Source of the DNA: Miniphocaeibacter sp012841535
Lineage (GTDB): Bacteria > Bacillota > Clostridia > Tissierellales > Peptoniphilaceae
DNA length: 64,000 nucleotides
Direction: 5' to 3' (one strand)
NCBI RefSeq assembly: GCF_049274025.1
Contig: NZ_JBASRV010000077.1
Below the pieces are notes generated by a model. The model was not told the origin of the DNA. It worked only from the letters and a program-made list of their open reading frames with translations, and did not search any database. The position numbers and the translations under genes are program-made. This document shows, in pieces, positions 16,182-25,111 of this stretch (within the stretch, counting starts at the first letter, position 1; the number at the start of each line of letters is the position of its first letter).

Positions 16182-17940
16182 TGAAAATGGAATAATTCAA
16201 TCTATTAATGGACCGGTTATTACCGGCAACAATATGGAAAGTTTTAAGGCTAAAGAAATGGTTCTTGTAGGAGAAAAAAAGTTAATAGGGGAAGTTATTA
16301 GTCTAGAGGACAATGAAGGAATAATACAGGTTTATGAAGAAACAGAAGGGCTTAGACCTTACGACAAAATACTTCATACAAATAAACCTTTATCTTTAAA
16401 ATTAGGACCGGGATTAATTGGAAATATGTTTGATGGTATAGAAAGACCATTAAATTTATTAAAAGAAAAGTACGGAACTTTTATACCGGAAGGCGTAGGA
16501 CTACTTTCCATTGATGAAGAAAAACTTTGGGAAACTAAAATCAAGGTAAAGGATGGAGATTTTGTTTCAGAAGGTCAAATTATAGCAGAAGTTCCTGAAA
16601 CCGATATAATTACCCATAGGATTATGGTACCTGTTGGCTTATCTGGTACTTTGAAGAAAGTAAAAGAAAATGGAAATTATAATATAAATGAAACAATAGC
16701 TGTATTAGTTACAGAAAAAGGTGAAGAAGTAGCTTTAAAACTATACCAGGAATGGACAATAAAAAAACCTCGTCCAATAAAAAATAGATTAAAGGTAGAC
16801 AAAATTCTTACTACAGGTCAAAGGGTTTTAGATATATTTTTCCCTATAGCAAAAGGAGGAACAGTTGCTATACCAGGAGGATTTGGTACAGGAAAGACCA
16901 TGACTCAACATCAATTAGCAAAATATTCTGACGCCGATATTATAGTCTATATTGGATGTGGTGAAAGAGGAAATGAAATGACAGAAGTTCTGGAAGATTT
17001 TCCTAAATTAATAGATCCAAATACCAACAAACCTTTAATGGAAAGAACTGTTTTAATTGCAAATACATCTAATATGCCTGTAGCAGCAAGGGAAGCTTCT
17101 ATATATACAGGAATTACAATTGCAGAATATTTTAGAGATATGGGTTATGATGTTGCAATTATGGCAGACTCAACTTCAAGATGGGCTGAAGCTCTAAGGG
17201 AAATTTCAGGAAGACTTGAGGAAATGCCGGCAGAGGAAGGTTATCCGGCATATTTACCATCAAGAATTGCACAATTTTATGAAAGAGCAGGATATGTTGA
17301 AACATTAGGAAACGGAGAGGGGTCTGTAACAATAATTGGGGCTGTATCTCCACCAGGAGGAGATTTTTCTGAGCCAGTAACAGAAAACACAAAAAGATAT
17401 GTTAATGTGTTTTTAGGATTAGACAAGGAGCTAGCCTATTCAAGACATTACCCTGCTATAAACTGGTTAACATCATATTCAGAATATGTTGAAGATTTAA
17501 GGGAAAATTATGAAGAAAGCATAGGAGCAGATGTTGTTTCTTTAAGAAATAAAATTTTGAAATTATTATTTGAAGAGGATAAATTACAAGAAATTGTAAT
17601 GTTAGTTGGAGAAGATGTTCTACCAGACGACCAACGTTTAATTATTTTTATAGCGAAAATGGTGAAAGTAGGATTTTTACAACAAAATGCTTTTCATAAT
17701 ATAGACACCTATGTTCCTATAAAAAAACAATACGAAATGTTGAAAATTATTGACAATTATTATGAAGAGGGAATAAAGGCTGTAAATAAAAATATACCAA
17801 TTTCAAAAATAATTAGTGGCGAGATTTATAACGAAATTGTAAATATGAAATATAATATTTCAAATGATGACTTGTCACAAATAGATAGTATAAATAAAAA
17901 AATTAAAATGTACTTTGAAGATTTAATGTCAAATTATTAG
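16174..17940 (+). CDS. ntpA: V-type ATPase catalytic subunit A
   Basis: The 588-residue catalytic subunit that hydrolyses or synthesises ATP in the soluble head. It has an N-terminal beta barrel, the family-specific non-homologous insertion (about 110-190), a P-loop PGGFGTGKT at about 234-242, then GERGNEM, and a helical C-terminus. The start is chosen as TTG at 16174 because AGGTG lies 6 bp upstream, whereas the GTG and ATG at 16165 and 16168 overlap that RBS. The same RBS-TTG layout recurs at several other genes here. The gene overlaps subunit E by 8 bp. Confidence 0.95.
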   Translation: MNNENGIIQSINGPVITGNNMESFKAKEMVLVGEKKLIGEVISLEDNEGIIQVYEETEGLRPYDKILHTNKPLSLKLGPGLIGNMFDGIERPLNLLKEKYGTFIPEGVGLLSIDEEKLWETKIKVKDGDFVSEGQIIAEVPETDIITHRIMVPVGLSGTLKKVKENGNYNINETIAVLVTEKGEEVALKLYQEWTIKKPRPIKNRLKVDKILTTGQRVLDIFFPIAKGGTVAIPGGFGTGKTMTQHQLAKYSDADIIVYIGCGERGNEMTEVLEDFPKLIDPNTNKPLMERTVLIANTSNMPVAAREASIYTGITIAEYFRDMGYDVAIMADSTSRWAEALREISGRLEEMPAEEGYPAYLPSRIAQFYERAGYVETLGNGEGSVTIIGAVSPPGGDFSEPVTENTKRYVNVFLGLDKELAYSRHYPAINWLTSYSEYVEDLRENYEESIGADVVSLRNKILKLLFEEDKLQEIVMLVGEDVLPDDQRLIIFIAKMVKVGFLQQNAFHNIDTYVPIKKQYEMLKIIDNYYEEGIKAVNKNIPISKIISGEIYNEIVNMKYNISNDDLSQIDSINKKIKMYFEDLMSNY

Positions 17941-17952
17941 AAAGGAGAATTC

Positions 17953-19320
17953 ATGTTAAAAGAATATACAAAATTAGGTAAAATAGAAAGCTCTTTAATA
18001 GAAATTAATGAAGTCTCCGATATTTTCTTTGGTGAAGTTGTAAAAGTACAGACAGGAGAAAGTAATTATTTAGGACAAGTGGTAAAAATTATTGGAAACA
18101 CTGGTGTAATTCAGGTATTTGGAGATACAACAGGTATTAGTGGTGAAAATTCTAAAGTTTCTTTTAGTGCTAAACCTTTTGAATTACCCTTGTCTGAAGA
18201 AATCTTAGGACGTAAATTTAATGGAGTTGGTGAACCTATTGATGGATTAGGTCAAATATATTCATTAAATAATTACAATATTAATGGTAGGCCAATTAAT
18301 CCTGTATCAAGAGTATATCCAAGAAACTTTATACAAACGGGAATTTCCTCTATAGATTGTTTAACAACCTTAATAAGAGGACAAAAATTACCGATTTTTT
18401 CAGGAGCCGGTATGCCCCATAATAAATTAGCAGCTCAAATAGTAAGACAAGCAAAGATAATTGGAGATGAAAGTCAAGAATTCTCCATAGTTTTTGCTGC
18501 TATAGGAGTAAAACATGATGAAGCCTTATACTTTGAAAATGAATTTAGAAATTCTGGAGTTTTAGGAAATGTTGTTATGTATATAAATTATGCAGATGAT
18601 CCAATAATGGAAAGGGTAATTGTTCCAAAATGTGCTTTAACAGCTGCAGAATATTTAGCCTTTGAAAAGGGAAAACATGTTTTAGTAATTATGACAGATA
18701 TAACAAGCTACGGAGAAGCCCTAAGGGAAATTTCTTCTATGAGAGAAGAAGTTCCTAGTAGAAAGGGGTATCCAGGTTATATGTATTCAGATTTAGCTTC
18801 TATTTATGAAAGAGCAGGCATGATTGAAGATTCAGCAGGCTCCTTAACCTTAATTCCTATATTAACTATGCCAAATGATGATATAACCCATCCTATTCCA
18901 GACCTAACAGGATATATAACAGAAGGACAAATTACCTTATCGAGAGAGTTAATGCAACAGGACATCTACCCTAATATAAATATATTACCGTCCTTGTCAA
19001 GATTAATGAAAGACGGTATAGGAGAAGGGTTTACTAGGGAAGACCATCAAAGTATAGCAAATCAATTATTTGCTTCCTATTCAAAAGTACAGGAGGTTAG
19101 GGATTTAGCTCAAATTATTGGAGCAGATGACCTATCTGACTCAGATAAGAAATATCTGGAATTTGGCAAGGAGTTTGAAAATAAATTTATAAAGCAAGAT
19201 CTATATGATAATAGAAGTATTTTTGACACTTTAAATTTAGCTTGGGATTTAATAAAAATTTTACCTAAAGAGGATTTAGATAGAATAGCTCCAGAATTAA
19301 AGAATAAGTATCTTAAATAG
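17953..19320 (+). CDS. ntpB: V-type ATPase regulatory subunit B
   Basis: The 455-residue non-catalytic head subunit. In place of a P-loop it has FSGAGMPHNKLAAQI, the family hallmark, followed by ALREISSMREEVPSRKGYPGYMYSDLASIYERAG, which supplies the arginine at the catalytic interface. Length is standard. RBS AAGGAG. It lies 12 bp after subunit A. Confidence 0.95.
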   Translation: MLKEYTKLGKIESSLIEINEVSDIFFGEVVKVQTGESNYLGQVVKIIGNTGVIQVFGDTTGISGENSKVSFSAKPFELPLSEEILGRKFNGVGEPIDGLGQIYSLNNYNINGRPINPVSRVYPRNFIQTGISSIDCLTTLIRGQKLPIFSGAGMPHNKLAAQIVRQAKIIGDESQEFSIVFAAIGVKHDEALYFENEFRNSGVLGNVVMYINYADDPIMERVIVPKCALTAAEYLAFEKGKHVLVIMTDITSYGEALREISSMREEVPSRKGYPGYMYSDLASIYERAGMIEDSAGSLTLIPILTMPNDDITHPIPDLTGYITEGQITLSRELMQQDIYPNINILPSLSRLMKDGIGEGFTREDHQSIANQLFASYSKVQEVRDLAQIIGADDLSDSDKKYLEFGKEFENKFIKQDLYDNRSIFDTLNLAWDLIKILPKEDLDRIAPELKNKYLK

Positions 19321-19331
19321 GTGATGATGTT

Positions 19332-19949
19332 ATGGCTGTTTATAAAATTACACCTACAAAGGGAAACTTAATAAAGGTAAAGAAATCATTGGATTTTGCA
19401 GAAAAAGGCTATGACCTATTGGATAGAAAAAGAGTGGTATTAGTAAAAGAAATGATGTCATTAGTAGATAAGTCTAAAGAGCTTCAAGAAAAAATAGCAG
19501 TAGAATTTGAAAATGCATATAGTCTTTTAAAAGAAGCTACTATAACAATGGGTAGGGAAAATCTAGGAAATATAGCTGAAGGAATAAGTAAGGAAGAAAA
19601 TTATAACATAATTTACAAATCTATAATGGGAGCAATGGTTCCAACTGTTTTTTATAAAAAAGACAATGATAACTATATAGATTTTGGAATGTACAATACT
19701 AATCCAGCCTTTGATAAGGCAATAAAAGAATTTATAAAAATAAAGGATATTATTTATGAGCTAGCAGAAATAGAAAATACTGTCTATAATTTAGCTAAAG
19801 AAATAAAAAAGACTAAGAAGCGGGCAAATGCTCTTGATAAAATTCAAATACCAAGGTATAAAAATATTATCAAGGAAACAGAGGAAATTCTCGAAGAAAA
19901 AAATATAGAAGAATTTTTCAGATTGAAAAAAATCAAATCTAAGAATTAA
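19332..19949 (+). CDS. ntpD: V-type ATPase subunit D (rotor shaft)
   Basis: A 205-residue two-helix coiled-coil shaft subunit. The N-terminal ITPTKGNLIKVKKSLDFAEKG and C-terminal KKTKKRANALDKIQIPRY are the conserved ends of the family. It is the last gene of the operon and is followed immediately by a terminator. RBS AGGTGATG. Confidence 0.92.
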   Translation: MAVYKITPTKGNLIKVKKSLDFAEKGYDLLDRKRVVLVKEMMSLVDKSKELQEKIAVEFENAYSLLKEATITMGRENLGNIAEGISKEENYNIIYKSIMGAMVPTVFYKKDNDNYIDFGMYNTNPAFDKAIKEFIKIKDIIYELAEIENTVYNLAKEIKKTKKRANALDKIQIPRYKNIIKETEEILEEKNIEEFFRLKKIKSKN

Positions 19950-19950
19950 C

Positions 19951-19984
19951 AAGGAGTAGGATTTTACTATCTTACTTCTTTTTA
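19951..19984 (+). terminator. Terminator of the V-ATPase operon
   Basis: A 12-bp stem (AAGGAGTAGGAT / ATCTTACTTCTT, two G-U pairs) is followed by TTTTT. Confidence 0.75.
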
Positions 19985-20020
19985 TTTAATAAGACTTTAT
20001 TGTAATACCTTTGTAATATT

Positions 20021-20045
20021 ATAGAATATAATTCTATGTTATAAT
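20021..20045 (+). promoter_or_regulatory. Promoter/palindrome region before the DedA gene
   Basis: Two overlapping TATAAT boxes (20027-20032 and 20040-20045) lie in and next to the palindrome ATAGAAT-ATA-ATTCTAT (20021-20037). No -35 box at good spacing is evident. An operator is possible but unproven. Confidence 0.35.
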
Positions 20046-20061
20046 TGAATAGGTGATGAAT

Positions 20062-20670
20062 TTGGAAGATTTTATAATACATTTTGTAGATAATTATGGT
20101 TATTTTGGAATTTTCTTCCTTATATTAATAGAGAACATATTTCCTCCAATCCCGTCAGAAATAATTTTAGGATTAGGAGGTTTTTTTACAACTACTACAA
20201 GTTTAAAGTATTTAGGAGTTGTTATTTCAGCAACATTAGGCTCAGTAGTAGGGGCAATTATTCTATATTATATAGGATATTATATAAATAATGTAAAAAT
20301 TAGAAAAATATTTAGAAAGGGAAATAAAGTTCTTAAAATTGACGAAACTAATCTTAAGAGAGCTAAAAATATATATTTGAAATATGAAAATATTTCTATA
20401 TTTCTTTGTAGAATGTTACCAATAGTAAGATCTATAATTTCTATTCCAGCAGGAATGTTTAGGATGAATCCTATAAGGTTTATTGTTTATACAGCACTAG
20501 GATCTTTAATTTGGAATAGTATAATTACATATTTAGGTGTTTATTTAGGAGATAACTGGAAATATGTAGAAGTTCTAGTAAAAGAATACTCAGTAATAGT
20601 TGTAATTGTAGGTATTCTAGCTATAGTAGCATATTTCATAATAAAGCGAAAATTAAATAAAAAAGTATAA
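20062..20670 (+). CDS. DedA-family membrane protein
   Basis: A 202-residue DedA/SNARE-associated membrane protein. ENIFPPIPSEIILGLGGFF (re-entrant loop with the conserved Glu and Pro) is at about 25-45. FLCRMLPIVRSIISIPAGMFRM (the essential Arg motif) is in the middle, and there are four to five membrane segments. Family members act as lipid scramblases/flippases (for example of undecaprenyl phosphate). The start is TTG at 20062 with AGGTG 6 bp upstream; GTG and ATG codons at 20053-20058 overlap the RBS. It is followed 26 bp later by the TcaA-like gene. Confidence 0.85.
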   Translation: MEDFIIHFVDNYGYFGIFFLILIENIFPPIPSEIILGLGGFFTTTTSLKYLGVVISATLGSVVGAIILYYIGYYINNVKIRKIFRKGNKVLKIDETNLKRAKNIYLKYENISIFLCRMLPIVRSIISIPAGMFRMNPIRFIVYTALGSLIWNSIITYLGVYLGDNWKYVEVLVKEYSVIVVIVGILAIVAYFIIKRKLNKKV

Positions 20671-20696
20671 TTTAGTTTCTTAGGAGGTGATTATAT

Positions 20697-22274
20697 TTGT
20701 CAAATGATGATAATAATAAGAAAATAGATATTAAAGGTTATTTTCATAGACTAATGGATAAATTAGACTTTCACAAAGTTGAAGATGAAGAAATTAATAT
20801 AAAGGAAATTATAAAGAAGGAAAAAGATAAAAAAGTAAAAGATGAAAAATTAGTAAAATTAAAAGATAAAAATAATCCCTTGTCGGGAAGAAAGATTTTA
20901 ATAGAGAACAGTAATAATCTTGAAAAAGATAAAGAAGTAAATAAAATAAATAGTAATCTAGAAACAAGCCCTAAGGATGGAAAATTAAAGTTTCTATTAA
21001 TATTTGTAACAATAATATGCCTGGCTATAATTGCTTTTTTACTATTTATTAATTTTAAAGTTACAGATATTGATAAAATAGAAGGAGAATATATTTCAGC
21101 TATTGAAGACCACAATATTAACAAGCTTGAGAAACTTACCTATATAGAAGGGGATAAGAAAGAGTATTACAAGGAATCATTTAATAATTTTATAGATTTA
21201 TATGAAAATGATAAGGATTTTGCCGATTATGTTAAAAATTCAATATCTAGTGATATTAAAAACATAAAGGAAAATGAAAATTATTCAACAGAGAACCTAA
21301 TAGGGGTGGTTAAATCTAATAGAGGGAATTTATTTTCAAAAGATTATAAAATAAAAATAACACCAATAAATATTAAGGATGAATCTATAGTAAAAAAAGA
21401 AGTAGAAATTGGAAAGCTCTATAAAACTAAAGATTTAACTTTATTACCAGGAATATATAAGATTAAATCAGAATTTGAGTTTTTAAAGTTAAGTGATGTA
21501 GTTAAGATAAAATATGAAAATAAGGAAAATAATTTTAACATCTTAATGGATTTTAAAAATTCTAAATTAGCAAATGAGAACTTTAAAATTATAGAAGGAG
21601 ATTTTGAATTAGTAATTGACAGTGTAGATGAAGATGCAATAGTATTTGTAAATGGGAAAAATACAAATATGACAGTAGAAGAATTTAATGAATTTGGAAA
21701 CAAGAACCTTTCAAAACAAGATTCTATAGCAGTAGTTGAGAAAAGTAAATTTGGTTACGCCTTATCTAATTCAGTATCTTTAGAAAATGTAGATGATTAT
21801 GTTGACTTAGAAATGAATTATGAAAATAACTTTTATTTAGATCATTTTATTAATATTATAAAAAAGACTTTAAAGGAAAATGAAATGGCCTTTGAAAATT
21901 CTGACATTAATTTATTTTCCACCATTGGTGGAGAGGCTCTAGATACGGCAATAGGTTGGATTAAGAGTAATATTGGGTATAATCAATACTATGTAAGAAA
22001 TTATATGTCCTATTTAATTGACCTTAGCTCTTTTGAAGTGAATATATCCGACTTTAATGAAACTGCATATATTGGTGGATTTTTAAGTTACAAGGAAGGT
22101 CGCTTTAGTAAGGACGAAGAAGTCAATAAGGATAAATTAGAAGATAATATAGATAAAAAAGTAGGTTTTCATTTTAAATTTAACGATGATACTGAAAGCT
22201 GGTATGTAGATTTATGGGGTAGTACCTATAGAAATATTGAAACTAACAATACTATTTTGTTAAAATTAGACTAA
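20697..22274 (+). CDS. TcaA-like membrane-anchored protein
   Basis: A 525-residue protein with a charged cytoplasmic N-terminus (about 1-95, Lys/Asp/Glu), one membrane helix (about 98-120) and a large extracellular part. The extracellular region resembles the TcaA/YvbJ architecture: a first domain with EGEYISAIEDHNINKLEKL, a middle beta domain beginning YKTKDLTLLPGIYKI, a domain with VDEDAIVFVNGKN, and a C-terminal NTF2-like domain ending in ESWYVDLW. The usual N-terminal zinc ribbon is absent. TcaA proteins are linked to cell-wall homeostasis and glycopeptide sensitivity. The start is TTG with GGAGGTGA 6 bp upstream. Confidence 0.6.
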   Translation: MSNDDNNKKIDIKGYFHRLMDKLDFHKVEDEEINIKEIIKKEKDKKVKDEKLVKLKDKNNPLSGRKILIENSNNLEKDKEVNKINSNLETSPKDGKLKFLLIFVTIICLAIIAFLLFINFKVTDIDKIEGEYISAIEDHNINKLEKLTYIEGDKKEYYKESFNNFIDLYENDKDFADYVKNSISSDIKNIKENENYSTENLIGVVKSNRGNLFSKDYKIKITPINIKDESIVKKEVEIGKLYKTKDLTLLPGIYKIKSEFEFLKLSDVVKIKYENKENNFNILMDFKNSKLANENFKIIEGDFELVIDSVDEDAIVFVNGKNTNMTVEEFNEFGNKNLSKQDSIAVVEKSKFGYALSNSVSLENVDDYVDLEMNYENNFYLDHFINIIKKTLKENEMAFENSDINLFSTIGGEALDTAIGWIKSNIGYNQYYVRNYMSYLIDLSSFEVNISDFNETAYIGGFLSYKEGRFSKDEEVNKDKLEDNIDKKVGFHFKFNDDTESWYVDLWGSTYRNIETNNTILLKLD

Positions 22275-22287
22275 AGGAGTGAAAGTT

Positions 22288-22671
22288 ATGAAGATGAAGG
22301 CAATTCATACATGTATAAGGGTTTATGATTTAGAAAAATCTATAGAATTTTATGAAAAAGCTCTAGGTTTAAAAGTAACTAAAAGAAAGGATTATCCAGA
22401 GGATAAATTTAGTTTAGTATATTTAGGTGATGAGGAAAGTGGTCATGAAATTGAATTAACATATAATGTTGGCCATGAACCATACGAATTAGGTAATGGT
22501 TATAGTCATATAGCTTATGAAGTTGAAGACTTAGAAAAAGCCCATGAGGAACATAAGAAAATGGGTTATAAGGTAACGGATTTAAGTGGTTTATCAGATT
22601 CAAATAAACCAGGATTTTATTTTATAACAGACCCTGACGGATATGATATTGAAATAGTAAGAAAAAAATAA
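22288..22671 (+). CDS. gloA: Glyoxalase I / VOC-family protein
   Basis: A 127-residue VOC-fold protein with the two beta-alpha-beta-beta-beta repeats of glyoxalase I. Metal ligands are visible as His in AIHTCIRV, Glu in HEIELTYN, His in GYSHIAYEV and Glu in GYDIEIV. The likely role is conversion of the methylglyoxal-thiol hemithioacetal to the lactoyl-thiol. The ATG at 22288 has AGGAG 8 bp upstream, while the GTG at 22280 region overlaps the RBS. It is probably co-transcribed with the TcaA-like gene 13 bp upstream. Confidence 0.85.
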   Translation: MKMKAIHTCIRVYDLEKSIEFYEKALGLKVTKRKDYPEDKFSLVYLGDEESGHEIELTYNVGHEPYELGNGYSHIAYEVEDLEKAHEEHKKMGYKVTDLSGLSDSNKPGFYFITDPDGYDIEIVRKK

Positions 22672-22681
22672 ATATATAAAT

Positions 22682-22732
22682 AAAAGTACTGTATATAAAT
22701 AAAATTTAAATTTATTATACAGTACTTTTTTA
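22682..22732. terminator. Bidirectional terminator between glyoxalase and citrate synthase
   Basis: A 14-bp inverted repeat (AAAAGTACTGTATA / TATACAGTACTTTT) flanks an AT-rich loop, with T-runs on both strands. Confidence 0.75.
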
Positions 22733-22739
22733 TTGAAAA

Positions 22740-24104
22740 TTATCTATTGTTAATATTTGTATATTCATTTTCACCGGATATAGAAATATAGCCAGGACGC
22801 ATGATTTTTTCATCTCTTGTTTGCTCAAGTCTATGGGCACACCAGCCTGCTATTCGGGAAACAGCAAATATTGGAGTGTATAGCTCTGGCTCAATTCCTA
22901 ACATTTCATAAACCAATCCAGCGTAAAGGTCAACATTTGCACATATTTCAAATTCTGGACCTTTTCTAGCTTTAAATTTTTCTATAGTTAAATTCTCAAT
23001 ATTTTCAAGTAGCTTAAACTTATCTGAAAAACCCTTTATTTCAGCTAATTCCCTAGCTTTTTTCTTAAGAAGAACGGCTCTAGGGTCCGATTTTGTATAT
23101 ACAGCATGTCCCATGCCATAAACTAATCCTTTGTTGTTAAAGGCTTCTTTATTTAGGATTTTATCAATATAATTTGAAAGAGATTCGTAATCTTTCCAAT
23201 TACAATTTTCCATAATATTATTAACCATAGCCCTAACCATAATATTAGCACCACCATGTTTTGGTCCTTTTAAAGAACCTATTGCTGTAGCAATAGCTGA
23301 GTAGGTATCTGTTCCTGTAGAAGATACAACATGGGTTGCAAAAGCTGAGTTATTTCCACCACCATGCTCTGCATGTACTACTAAACAAAGATCTAGAAGT
23401 CTGGCTTCTTCTTTTGTAAACTTACAGTCAGGTCTTAACATATGCAAAATATTTTCAGCAATAGAAGCATTGACTAATGGCCTGTGTAAAACAAGGGAAT
23501 CATTATCGTAATAATGTTTTTTTGCTTTGTAGGAATAAGCCATTAGTATTGGTAATTTTGCAATTAAACTTAAGGATTGTCTAAATGTATTAAGTAAGGA
23601 AATATCTTCCGGGTTTTTATCGTAGGTATATAGTGTTAAGACTTGTTTTTGCAGCATGTTCATAATATTATTACTAGGATATTTAATTATATGGTCCTCT
23701 TTATAAAATTTAGGAAATTCTAAGTTGTAACTAATAACTCTATTAAATTCTTCTAAAGCATCTTTAGTTGGTAATTTACCAAGTAATAAAAGAAATGCCG
23801 TTTCTTCAAATCCAAATCTATCATCTTTTTGGAAACCATTAACTAAATCAGTTAATCTAATACCCCTATAGAATAACTTACCATCTACTGGTACTTTTAC
23901 TCCATCTTTAATTTCATAGCCAATTACATTAGCTATATTTGTAATTCCTACTAAAACACCAGTTCCATTAGAATTTCTTAGACCCCTTTTAATATTGTAT
24001 TTTGAGTATAAAGAAGGATCAATATAACTATTGTCATCAAGTGTTTTTAAAAAATCTTGTTCTATTTGGACAATTGATTTTCCTTGAGAATTATTTACAA
24101 CCAT
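22740..24104 (-). CDS. Citrate synthase
   Basis: A 454-residue citrate synthase that condenses oxaloacetate and acetyl-CoA. Conserved blocks are visible: FYRGIRLTDLVNGF, HAEHGGGNNSAF (oxaloacetate-binding His), GSLKGPKHGGAN, GMGHAVYTKSDPRA (catalytic His) and NVDLYAGLVYEMLGI (catalytic Asp), then a terminal Arg region (RIAGWCAHRLEQ). It is the last of a three-gene minus-strand operon with aconitase and isocitrate dehydrogenase. With no other TCA genes nearby, the set probably makes 2-oxoglutarate for glutamate. Confidence 0.93.
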   Translation of the reverse strand: MVVNNSQGKSIVQIEQDFLKTLDDNSYIDPSLYSKYNIKRGLRNSNGTGVLVGITNIANVIGYEIKDGVKVPVDGKLFYRGIRLTDLVNGFQKDDRFGFEETAFLLLLGKLPTKDALEEFNRVISYNLEFPKFYKEDHIIKYPSNNIMNMLQKQVLTLYTYDKNPEDISLLNTFRQSLSLIAKLPILMAYSYKAKKHYYDNDSLVLHRPLVNASIAENILHMLRPDCKFTKEEARLLDLCLVVHAEHGGGNNSAFATHVVSSTGTDTYSAIATAIGSLKGPKHGGANIMVRAMVNNIMENCNWKDYESLSNYIDKILNKEAFNNKGLVYGMGHAVYTKSDPRAVLLKKKARELAEIKGFSDKFKLLENIENLTIEKFKARKGPEFEICANVDLYAGLVYEMLGIEPELYTPIFAVSRIAGWCAHRLEQTRDEKIMRPGYISISGENEYTNINNR

Positions 24105-24114
24105 AGAATACCTC

Positions 24115-25110
24115 CTAAAGATTAGAGATTATAGCATCGGTAAATTCTTCTGTTGATTTATTTCCACCTAAATCTCTTGTAAAGTTATTTTTGTCACTTA
24201 ACGCTTTGTTCACTGCATTTTTTATTTTTGTAGCTGCTTCAATTTCACCTAAATATTCTAACATCAAACATCCACTTAAAATTAATGCTGTTGGATTAGC
24301 AATATTTTTTCCTGCTATATCTGGAGCAGAACCATGTACTGGTTCAAAAATTGCAATATCTTTTCCTATATTAGCTCCTGGTATTAAACCAAGACCACCA
24401 ACAAGTCCGGCACAAAGGTCTGATAATATATCTCCATAAAGATTTTCAGTTAAAATTAACTTGTATTTTTCTGGATACATTACTAATTGCATAGCCATAT
24501 TGTCAACGAGAACTTCTTCTAATTCAATACTTGGATAATCTTTAGCTACTTCCCTAGCAACTTCTAAAAATAGTCCATCTGTAAATTTCATAATATTTGC
24601 TTTAGTAACTACTGTTACTTTAGCTATATTATTCTTCTTAGCAAATTCAAAAGCCTCTTTTGCAATTCTTTCAGAACCTTTTCTAGTAATTATTTTTATA
24701 CTTTTAGCAGTGTCCTTATCTTCCATTTCTTCAATTCCCTGATAAAGATCTTCAGTATTTTCTCTAAATATTGTAATGTCGATATTATCAAATTTACTAT
24801 CGATTTTACCTAATGATTTTACAGGTCTAACATTTGCAAATAAATCATATTTCTTTCTTAAAAATACATTTGCCGATCTAAATCCTGTTCCTATAGGAGT
24901 GGTCATAGGTCCTTTAATTCCAACCTTGTTTTTTTCTAAACTATTAAAACAATCATCAGATATTAGTTCTCCATGTTTTTCAAAATGTTTTTCTCCAGTT
25001 TGATAAATATCCCATTGTATATCTACTTCTGCTGCTCTAAATACCTTTCTTAAAGAAGCACAGATTTCAACACCTATGCCATCTCCTTCTAACATTGTAA
25101 CTCTATGCAT
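24115..25110 (-). CDS. Isocitrate dehydrogenase (isocitrate/isopropylmalate dehydrogenase family)
   Basis: A 331-residue beta-decarboxylating dehydrogenase. GDGIGVEI at the N-terminus, TIFRENTEDLYQGIE (substrate loop with Arg), the lysine/metal region ILTENLYGDILSDLCAGLVGGLG, and EPVHGSAPDIAGKNIANPTALILS are diagnostic. Residues near the nucleotide site resemble the short NAD-type enzymes, but cofactor choice is inferred. Operon context with aconitase and citrate synthase favours isocitrate over isopropylmalate as substrate. It is 10 bp upstream of the citrate synthase gene. Confidence 0.88.
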   Translation of the reverse strand: MHRVTMLEGDGIGVEICASLRKVFRAAEVDIQWDIYQTGEKHFEKHGELISDDCFNSLEKNKVGIKGPMTTPIGTGFRSANVFLRKKYDLFANVRPVKSLGKIDSKFDNIDITIFRENTEDLYQGIEEMEDKDTAKSIKIITRKGSERIAKEAFEFAKKNNIAKVTVVTKANIMKFTDGLFLEVAREVAKDYPSIELEEVLVDNMAMQLVMYPEKYKLILTENLYGDILSDLCAGLVGGLGLIPGANIGKDIAIFEPVHGSAPDIAGKNIANPTALILSGCLMLEYLGEIEAATKIKNAVNKALSDKNNFTRDLGGNKSTEEFTDAIISNL

Positions 25111-25111
25111 T

